Source: Bacteroidota bacterium (GTDB lineage Bacteria; Bacteroidota; Bacteroidia; Bacteroidales; JADFUO01). Taken from it: DNA of 5,454 bases. Each line of letters starts with the position of its first letter. Position 1 is the first letter of the stretch. The notes under the pieces were generated by a model. It made no database searches. It was not told the origin of the DNA and was given only the letters and a program-made list of their open reading frames with translations. Positions 1-5,454 of this stretch are shown piece by piece. Position numbers and translations under genes: made by a program. The stretch lies in the NCBI GenBank assembly GCA_015222115.1, contig JADFUO010000440.1, forward strand, positions 1 to 5,454, in the 5' to 3' direction.

Positions 1-2629
1 CCAGAACATAATTTCTTTTTTCTGCAATTAATTGTTCATTAATATTTCCGATTTTGATTGCAATATTCGGATTTTCGGCAGGATTAAAAGATTCAGGCTT
101 TACATAAATGAAATCATAAAGATTATCAATAATTCCATTGCCTAATGCAGCATCTGAATAAATTATTGTTTTATCTAATTGTATTTTATCAATTTTTGTA
201 TCAAAGGTTTTTTTGTTTTCAACTATCGGGCGAATTTGCAAGTAACTAAAAATTTTAGGTTGTCCTTTGGGAGTATTTAAATCTACTGCAAATTCTATTT
301 CAACAGGATTATTCATTTCTTTTTGACTGATATCCAAAATGTTTTGTAGTATTTCAGCCAAAGGAAATGCATTATGATTTAAAATGTTTGAAAATGTTAT
401 TAATTTTTTGCCTTTATAATTTGCCCCATCTCTTATAATATTATTTTCAAAATCATAAGTAGAAGCTATATATTTGATTGAATTATCTTTTTCAGCCTCA
501 TTTATTTTTAGTTTCAAAATATTAATACTATCATCTGTTGAAGGTTTAAAGCTGTTTTCATCAAGGTCAAGTGCAAAAAATTGTTTTTGAGTATCTTTTA
601 AAGCCATTTCGGGGGAAGAAAGCTGTATTATTTTCTTAGGATATTTTGGTGAAAACCGTAAATTTACTCCTCCATCCACAATATATTTACCTAAACCAAG
701 AGCAACATTTACAATACCATCTTCAGGTTTTTCAGGAGATATAGGATAAAAATTTAATGATCGGGCAACACCGGAGATTGTTGGATAATATCTATTTCCA
801 TATCTTGTGCCACATACTTCCTGTATAACTATTCCCATTTTTTCTTCATCTATAATATTTGAAATAGCTTCCAAATACGCTTTACTATCTTTGAAAAAAG
901 TTGATGCATAAACACATTTTATTGCATAACTTAAATGTTGTAGACTAAGTCTCTCATCCGATTTGTCATTTGGGATCATATATGTAGAATAAATACCTGC
1001 AAAAGGCTGGTAAAGGGAATCTTCCAATAAACTTGATGACCTGATAGCTAATGGTTTATTTATTACAGACATGAAAGCTATTAAATCTTCATGAATATGA
1101 AAGGGGAGGGTTGCTTCAATAAAATGTTTTAATATTTCTTTATCACTTGCACCGGATAATGCAATTTTATATAAATTATTATTCTCCATAAATTCATCAA
1201 AAATATCGGTTCCAAGTGTTAAGGTTCTTGGTATTGTAACGATCGTATCTTTATACTTGTCCAGTAAATTATTACGTTTAATAAGCGAATCAACAAAAGC
1301 TAAACCTCTTGCTTTTCCTCCGATTGAACCTTCGCCTATGCGGGAAAAAGGTAAATATTCATCAAAATTATCTTTTTGAAATTTCGCAATAACACCTCTT
1401 CCTTTATTTAGTCTGAAATCGGCAATAGTATCAAATATATATCTTCTTATTTCTTCTAAATCATTAAAATCTTCACGTTCATCACCTTTAAATGTTTCAG
1501 CAATTGTAAATAATGCTCTTGCATACAACCACTTAGAAATATAATTTCTATCAAGATGTGATGTAAAAGCATCATCCGGTATATCAAATAATCTTTCTTG
1601 TAATGACTTAAGATCCGATATACGAACAATTTCTTTATTAGTCTCCGGATGGTAAAACACTAAATCGCCAAAAGCAAAATTTTGAATAATAAAATCACGT
1701 AATTCCGTTGATAGCTTTTTTGAACTTTTATTAATAAAGCCTAGGTTAAGTTTTTCAGCAAATTTTTCATTTTCAGCATCTGATGATTGTATTAAGATAG
1801 GAATTTGCTTATTAGTGCTGATTATTTTTTCACAAAATTTAATTCCGGCTTGTGGATCCAATTCACCATTTCTTTTATAACCAATATCTGAAATTATCCC
1901 TAATAAATTGTTCTTGTATTTTTCATATAAAGTTAAAGCCTCTTCATAATTAGTTGCCAGAAGGATTTTAGGGCGACCTCGCATTCTTAGCATTTGCTGG
2001 TGTAAATTCAATCCCTCGGTCATGAATTTTTTCGATTGCTTAAAGATAATTTTATATATATGGGGTAAAAAACTCGAATAAAATCTTACTGAATCCTCAA
2101 CTATCAGGATTGCCTGAACACCAATATCCAAGATATCATGCTCTGCATTCATCTTATCTTCAATAAGTTTTACTATTGCAAGTAAAATATCAGCATTTCC
2201 AAGCCAGCAAAAAACATAATCAATTGTATCAAGATTTTCTTCATAAAGTTTTAAGGCAACTTTGCGTAAAAATGGAGTTAATACAACAATGGGTTTATCA
2301 GGGTATTCATTTTTAATAATGTTTGTTAATTCAAAAGTATCTATATCGCCATCACTTAACATTACAATTATCAGATCTATGTTTTCTTCCTTTAAAGTTG
2401 TAAAAACTTGCTCTGTAGTTGAAACCTGAATGAATCGTGGTGGATACCTCAGGTTTAATGAAACATATTCATCAAATATCTGTTCGTCTATTCTCCCGTC
2501 TTCTTCAAGAATAAAAGCATCGTATTTACTTGATATAAGTAAAACCTGATAAATTCTTTTCTTCATTAGTTCGTTAAAGGAAGTTTCAGAATAATTATAT
2601 TTCTTTGCTTTATGGGTAATTATATTCAT
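1..2629 (-). CDS. Receiver-PPDK-type ATP-grasp fusion protein (PEP/pyruvate-binding domain family), downstream paralogue, 3'-partial
   Basis: The frame runs from ATG 2629-2627 for 876 codons without a stop and leaves the window one base into codon 877. The start is well fixed: the in-frame stop TAA at 2665-2663 is close upstream with no other ATG, GTG or TTG between, and the N-terminus (MNIITHKAKK...) runs into a receiver-like fold. No Shine-Dalgarno is seen; the leader is A/T-rich, as is common in Bacteroidota. Domains: a degenerate receiver (~25-160) with M90 at the phospho-acceptor position and C141-W142 near where the conserved Lys would be; a second receiver (~171-315) with E178/D179, D248, S282/S283 and K301; a helical linker (~316-429); and a PPDK-type ATP-grasp domain (~430-801). 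ATP-grasp motifs are SIGGKARGLAF (K439), AIRSSSLLEDS (R530), VIQEVCG, EIEFAVD (E777, E779) and LQIRP (Q798, R800). S548 replaces the acidic residue found in the paralogue (E463). The C-terminal GPGRWGT region, about 110 residues, lies beyond the edge: the last residues, RNYVL, align with RKYIL just before that motif. Likely a regulated cytosolic ATP-dependent enzyme, not a true PEP synthase. It aligns end to end with the upstream gene, so the pair is a tandem duplication. Confidence 0.9.
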   Translation of the reverse strand, partial: MNIITHKAKKYNYSETSFNELMKKRIYQVLLISSKYDAFILEEDGRIDEQIFDEYVSLNLRYPPRFIQVSTTEQVFTTLKEENIDLIIVMLSDGDIDTFELTNIIKNEYPDKPIVVLTPFLRKVALKLYEENLDTIDYVFCWLGNADILLAIVKLIEDKMNAEHDILDIGVQAILIVEDSVRFYSSFLPHIYKIIFKQSKKFMTEGLNLHQQMLRMRGRPKILLATNYEEALTLYEKYKNNLLGIISDIGYKRNGELDPQAGIKFCEKIISTNKQIPILIQSSDAENEKFAEKLNLGFINKSSKKLSTELRDFIIQNFAFGDLVFYHPETNKEIVRISDLKSLQERLFDIPDDAFTSHLDRNYISKWLYARALFTIAETFKGDEREDFNDLEEIRRYIFDTIADFRLNKGRGVIAKFQKDNFDEYLPFSRIGEGSIGGKARGLAFVDSLIKRNNLLDKYKDTIVTIPRTLTLGTDIFDEFMENNNLYKIALSGASDKEILKHFIEATLPFHIHEDLIAFMSVINKPLAIRSSSLLEDSLYQPFAGIYSTYMIPNDKSDERLSLQHLSYAIKCVYASTFFKDSKAYLEAISNIIDEEKMGIVIQEVCGTRYGNRYYPTISGVARSLNFYPISPEKPEDGIVNVALGLGKYIVDGGVNLRFSPKYPKKIIQLSSPEMALKDTQKQFFALDLDENSFKPSTDDSINILKLKINEAEKDNSIKYIASTYDFENNIIRDGANYKGKKLITFSNILNHNAFPLAEILQNILDISQKEMNNPVEIEFAVDLNTPKGQPKIFSYLQIRPIVENKKTFDTKIDKIQLDKTIIYSDAALGNGIIDNLYDFIYVKPESFNPAENPNIAIKIGNINEQLIAEKRNYVL

Positions 2630-2643
2630 TATTATTTTGTTAA

Positions 2644-2754
2644 TTAAAAATGGAAATATTTTTTACCTGTTTTTTGCAGCCATTTTCCTGTAATTTGTGA
2701 TGATTCATGCACATGTCCATGAAGAGTAACAGCAAGTTGTTTTTCTGTTCTTAG
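2644..2754 (-). pseudogene. Remnant of the C-terminal end of a calcineurin-like metallophosphoesterase
   Basis: Between the two large genes, one minus-strand frame is open from just after TGA 2757-2755 to TAA 2646-2644. It reads (L)RTEKQLAVTLHGHVHES, then SQITGKWLQKTGKKYFHF. The segment LAVTLHGHVHES followed by ITGKW and a Gly-Lys turn closely resembles the end of calcineurin-like metallophosphoesterases. In those proteins HGHIHES supplies C-terminal metal-ligand histidines and is followed by a TGxW...G segment. Here only about 36 codons remain. There is no upstream catalytic part (no DxH, GDxxD or GNHE motifs). The only potential start in frame is a GTG inside the motif itself, and the usual tail after the Gly turn is cut short by TAA. 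Recognisable homology begins within a few codons of the upstream gene's stop and ends 14 bases before the downstream gene's ATG. This suggests that a phosphoesterase gene once preceded the downstream gene and lost its 5' part when the upstream paralogue was placed there. The family call rests on motif recognition over a short stretch, hence moderate confidence. Confidence 0.6.
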
Positions 2755-5454
2755 TCAAATGTAATTACAGAAATTCTTTTTTTACCATCCATTCTAACTG
2801 TTACGGGTTTTTCAAATCTTATATGCCTGAAGTAATTGGTTTTATTGATTAATTTTTGTTTTTTCAAAATATCATACTTAATATAGCTACCTGATAATTC
2901 AGGTTGAATAGAAAAATAACCTACGTTCATTGAAGTTACATTATGAAAGAAATGTGACCCTGAAGAAGCATCTAACGGGTATTCTTCGAGGCTTGTTTCT
3001 ACAATTACTTTTGCATTAGAAATTTGAGGCCAGTTAACAGGAATACCTATCCATTTATCGCGTGTTCCCCATCTGCCAGGTCCTATTAAAATATATTTTC
3101 TATTTTGTTTTCCCATTTCAGTATTTAATTCTTCGATTTCGCAGGTCATTTCTTCGGTTTTGCTTTTATCAAACAAATCATTATCTATATAAATAATATC
3201 GTAAATGTTATTAATACAACCATTTCCCATACCTTTTTCCGAATACAGAAGTATTGAATTTTTCTCAATTTCATTCATTTCAACACAGTAATCCTGCGCG
3301 CTGCCTATTAATGGTTTAATTTGTAATAAATAAAATGAAGTTTTATAATCTTCATCTTTATTAAGATCAACTGCAAATTCAATTTCAACAGGTGAGCCCA
3401 GTGCTTCTTTAACAATATCCAAAACTGTTTCAATTGTTTTTGCTAAAGGGATGTAATTATATTTTAATATATTTCCAAAATTAATTACCCTTGGGCCAGG
3501 TTTACTTACTCCTGGATATATTATGTTATTCTCAATATCATATACTGATGCACAATGATTCAGTGTGCCTTGTTGTTCTGCCACATCAATGTCAGAAAAT
3601 GTCAATCCTGCCGTATCTCCTTCAAGTAAATCAATATTTTTCCTTTTCAAGTCAACAGCAAAAAATTTAACTTGTGAATTTTTATACTGGTCTTTTGGTG
3701 AATTAATTTCTGTTGCTGGATATTTAGGAGAAAACCTATATGCTTTTTCACCTTCAACAACATATTTTCCAAGGCCGACAGCAGCAACAGCAAAACCTTC
3801 TTCAGGCTTCATGTGGGCAAAAGGATAATAATTATACGACTGAGCAACTCCACTTATGTGAGGATAAAACAATTGATCGTATTCATTGCCAACAACTTCC
3901 TGTATGATAACTGCCATCTTTTCCTCTTCAATTTTATAATTTATTGCTTCAATATATCCACGAGCAACAGGGGAATATATTGATGCAAAAACCAATTTGA
4001 TTGCATTCATTGTTTGCTCTAATCTGACTTTAATATCGGCATGATTATTCGGCAACAAATATGTTTCAAAAATACCAGCAAAGGGTTGCATTAAAGAATC
4101 TTCAAATAAACCTGAAGAACGAATAGCTAAAGGCTTTTTAATCTTACTAATTAAAACTTTTAGTCTTTTTACTAAAGTATCCGTTAATTTACCCTGTAAA
4201 AATATTTTCTTTATTTTTTCATAATCCGGCTCATTATAAATTATCTCTTGTAAATTATTTCGTTCCAGAAAATATTCAAATTCATCAATTCCGATTACTG
4301 ACGTTTTAGGTGCACTAATGTTTATATTGGGAATATGTTTTGAAAAATCATAATTGTTTATTAATGTATTTATAAAAGCCAGCCCTCTGCCTTTTCCTCC
4401 TAATGAGCCATCTGAAAGACTTACAATATTATTTTCATCAAGTATTGCCGATTCTTCAAAAGGTATTATCTTACCTTTGTTTTGTTCATTTCTAAATTTT
4501 TGAATAACATCAATTAAAACTTCACGAATTTTTTCAGGGCTTTCAAATTCATTTACTTTGCGGGGATTTAAAATTTTTGCTGCCTGTATTTCACCCCTTG
4601 CCATAAGCCAGAGTGAAAAATGGTCTTTCTTTGCATGATAAATAAGTGATTCATCAGGAATTGTTCTTAACTGATTTTCAAATTCTTTCAATGATTTTGC
4701 CATACCAATCTGGCGTCCTGTTTTATCCCTGTATATAAAGTTGCCAAATCCCAAATAATAAGTTATAAAGCTTTGAAATTCCTGTAATAAACTTTCGGAA
4801 TTTTTATCAATAAAAGTTGATTTTAATTTATATGCTTTCTCAGCATTCTTTATATTAGATGACTGTATTATTGTTGGCAAATTCTTTATTTTTTTATGAA
4901 CATACTTGATAAGTTCAAAACCTGCATTATCATTCAATTTGCCATCTTTTTCATATTCAACATCCGTTATTACACACAATAGGTTATCTTTATAATTATT
5001 TATTACATTTATTGCTCCTTCGTAAGTTGATGTTAATATTATTTTAGGACGGGCTCTCATTCTCAATACCTTGTATAACTCATCGGTACTTACATCATTA
5101 ATAATCCTTTTAGTTTGCTCCAGTACAATTTTATAAAGAAGAGGCAAGTAACGGCTATAGTATTTTGGTGAATCTTCAACTAATAAAATTACTCTGACCA
5201 ATCCAATCTTTGTATCGTTTTTAATATTGATCTTGTCCTCCACAAGTTTGATCATGGCAAAAAATATTTTTGAATCACCATGCCAAACAAAAGTTCTGTC
5301 GATATAATCCGGCTTTTTTTTACTCTTCTCAAATAAAGCAATGTCACTGTTGCTATTCAATAAAAGAAATATCGGAATATATGGAAATTTCTTTTTTATT
5401 TTTTCACTTAATTCAAAAGGCATTTTTTTATCTGCTCCCATCATCAAAATCACC
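2751..5454 (-). CDS. Receiver-PPDK-type ATP-grasp fusion protein (PEP/pyruvate-binding domain family), upstream paralogue, 5'-partial
   Basis: The reading frame is open from the right window edge to TAA at 2753-2751. Numbering from the first complete codon (GTG 5453-5451, an internal Val rather than a start), 900 residues are visible. Alignment with the neighbouring paralogue shows about 86 N-terminal residues are missing. Domains: the end of a degenerate receiver (1-75), with Met4 where the phospho-acceptor Asp should be; a second receiver (~87-232) with acidic pair E93/D94, candidate phospho-acceptor D164, S198/S199 and K217; a helical linker (~233-344); and a PPDK/PEP synthase-type ATP-grasp domain (~345-714). 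The ATP-grasp motifs are GGKGRGLAF (K354), AIRSSGLFEDS (R445), AGIFETY (E463), IIQEVVG, EIEFAVD (E690, E692) and LQIKP (Q711). The C-terminal domain (~715-900) carries GPGRWGT (791-797) and GSHFFHN (H834, H837). No TSHAA phosphohistidine motif or PEP-binding TIM barrel is present, so PEP synthase or PPDK activity is unlikely. By inference it is a cytosolic, phosphorylation-regulated ATP-binding enzyme of unknown substrate; no signal peptide or membrane segment is seen in the visible part. It lies 121 bases upstream of its paralogue on the same strand, probably co-transcribed. Family assignment is firm; biochemical role is unknown. Confidence 0.9.
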   Translation of the reverse strand, partial: VILMMGADKKMPFELSEKIKKKFPYIPIFLLLNSNSDIALFEKSKKKPDYIDRTFVWHGDSKIFFAMIKLVEDKINIKNDTKIGLVRVILLVEDSPKYYSRYLPLLYKIVLEQTKRIINDVSTDELYKVLRMRARPKIILTSTYEGAINVINNYKDNLLCVITDVEYEKDGKLNDNAGFELIKYVHKKIKNLPTIIQSSNIKNAEKAYKLKSTFIDKNSESLLQEFQSFITYYLGFGNFIYRDKTGRQIGMAKSLKEFENQLRTIPDESLIYHAKKDHFSLWLMARGEIQAAKILNPRKVNEFESPEKIREVLIDVIQKFRNEQNKGKIIPFEESAILDENNIVSLSDGSLGGKGRGLAFINTLINNYDFSKHIPNINISAPKTSVIGIDEFEYFLERNNLQEIIYNEPDYEKIKKIFLQGKLTDTLVKRLKVLISKIKKPLAIRSSGLFEDSLMQPFAGIFETYLLPNNHADIKVRLEQTMNAIKLVFASIYSPVARGYIEAINYKIEEEKMAVIIQEVVGNEYDQLFYPHISGVAQSYNYYPFAHMKPEEGFAVAAVGLGKYVVEGEKAYRFSPKYPATEINSPKDQYKNSQVKFFAVDLKRKNIDLLEGDTAGLTFSDIDVAEQQGTLNHCASVYDIENNIIYPGVSKPGPRVINFGNILKYNYIPLAKTIETVLDIVKEALGSPVEIEFAVDLNKDEDYKTSFYLLQIKPLIGSAQDYCVEMNEIEKNSILLYSEKGMGNGCINNIYDIIYIDNDLFDKSKTEEMTCEIEELNTEMGKQNRKYILIGPGRWGTRDKWIGIPVNWPQISNAKVIVETSLEEYPLDASSGSHFFHNVTSMNVGYFSIQPELSGSYIKYDILKKQKLINKTNYFRHIRFEKPVTVRMDGKKRISVITFD

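Noticed and set aside
1..2629. Downstream paralogue as a frameshifted or decayed copy
   Set aside because: Reading every codon from 2629 to the left edge gives an uninterrupted frame that stays aligned with the paralogue. The gene is cut only by the window edge.
2641..2670. Possible terminator hairpin (A-rich stretch, short gap, then TTTTT on the minus strand)
   Set aside because: The stem would be only about five A:T pairs with no G:C core. This is ordinary A/T-rich sequence, and the two genes may well be co-transcribed.
2644..2712. Small gene starting at the GTG within the phosphoesterase remnant
   Set aside because: It would start inside the HGHVHES motif and encode only ~22 residues with no ribosome binding site. 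A decayed gene end explains it better.
2630..2750. Bacteroidota-type promoter (TAnnTTTG at -7 with TTG near -33) before the downstream gene
   Set aside because: No convincing -7 motif is present on the minus strand of the spacer. Transcription from the upstream gene is the simpler reading.
3565..3828. 87-codon open frame on the plus strand
   Set aside because: It lies wholly opposite the conserved ATP-grasp coding region of the upstream gene, and its translation is low-complexity with no recognisable domain. It is an antisense shadow.
5451..5453. GTG as the start codon of the upstream gene
   Set aside because: Alignment with the paralogue places this codon inside a beta strand of the first receiver domain (equivalent to residue 87). 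The real start lies beyond the right edge.

Overview
The window is A/T-rich and is almost filled by two large genes on the minus strand. They encode paralogues of the same multidomain family: response-regulator receiver modules fused to a pyruvate phosphate dikinase/PEP synthase-type ATP-grasp domain (the 'PEP/pyruvate-binding domain' proteins). The A/T richness, the absence of Shine-Dalgarno sequences and the resemblance to proteins I know from Bacteroidetes point to a Bacteroidota bacterium, perhaps Bacteroidales or a relative. This placement is inference, because there is no marker gene in the window.

Layout in transcription order (right to left): (i) 5454..2751, the upstream paralogue, whose first ~86 codons lie beyond the right edge and whose C-terminus is complete; (ii) 2750..2630, a 121-base spacer containing a ~36-codon remnant of the C-terminal end of a calcineurin-like metallophosphoesterase, recognisable by its HGHVHES motif; (iii) 2629..1, the downstream paralogue, which starts at a clear ATG and runs off the left edge with roughly 110 codons missing. 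The two partial proteins overlap enough to reconstruct a full family member of about 985-990 residues. It has a degenerate receiver (~25-160), a phosphorylatable-looking receiver (~171-315), a helical linker (~316-429), an ATP-grasp domain (~430-801) and a C-terminal domain with a GPGRWGT motif (~802-987).

Both proteins keep the main nucleotide-binding residues of the PPDK/PEP synthase ATP-grasp fold. Neither shows the phosphohistidine swivelling domain (TSHAA-type motif) nor the PEP/pyruvate TIM barrel, so the usual 'phosphoenolpyruvate synthase' label is probably wrong for the reaction. The architecture suggests a signal-regulated ATP-dependent phosphotransferase or ATP-binding switch of unknown substrate. 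Same-strand tandem arrangement suggests co-transcription and possibly a heteromeric or functionally divided pair. No RNA gene, mobile element, CRISPR array, clear promoter or terminator was seen, and the plus strand carries no credible gene.
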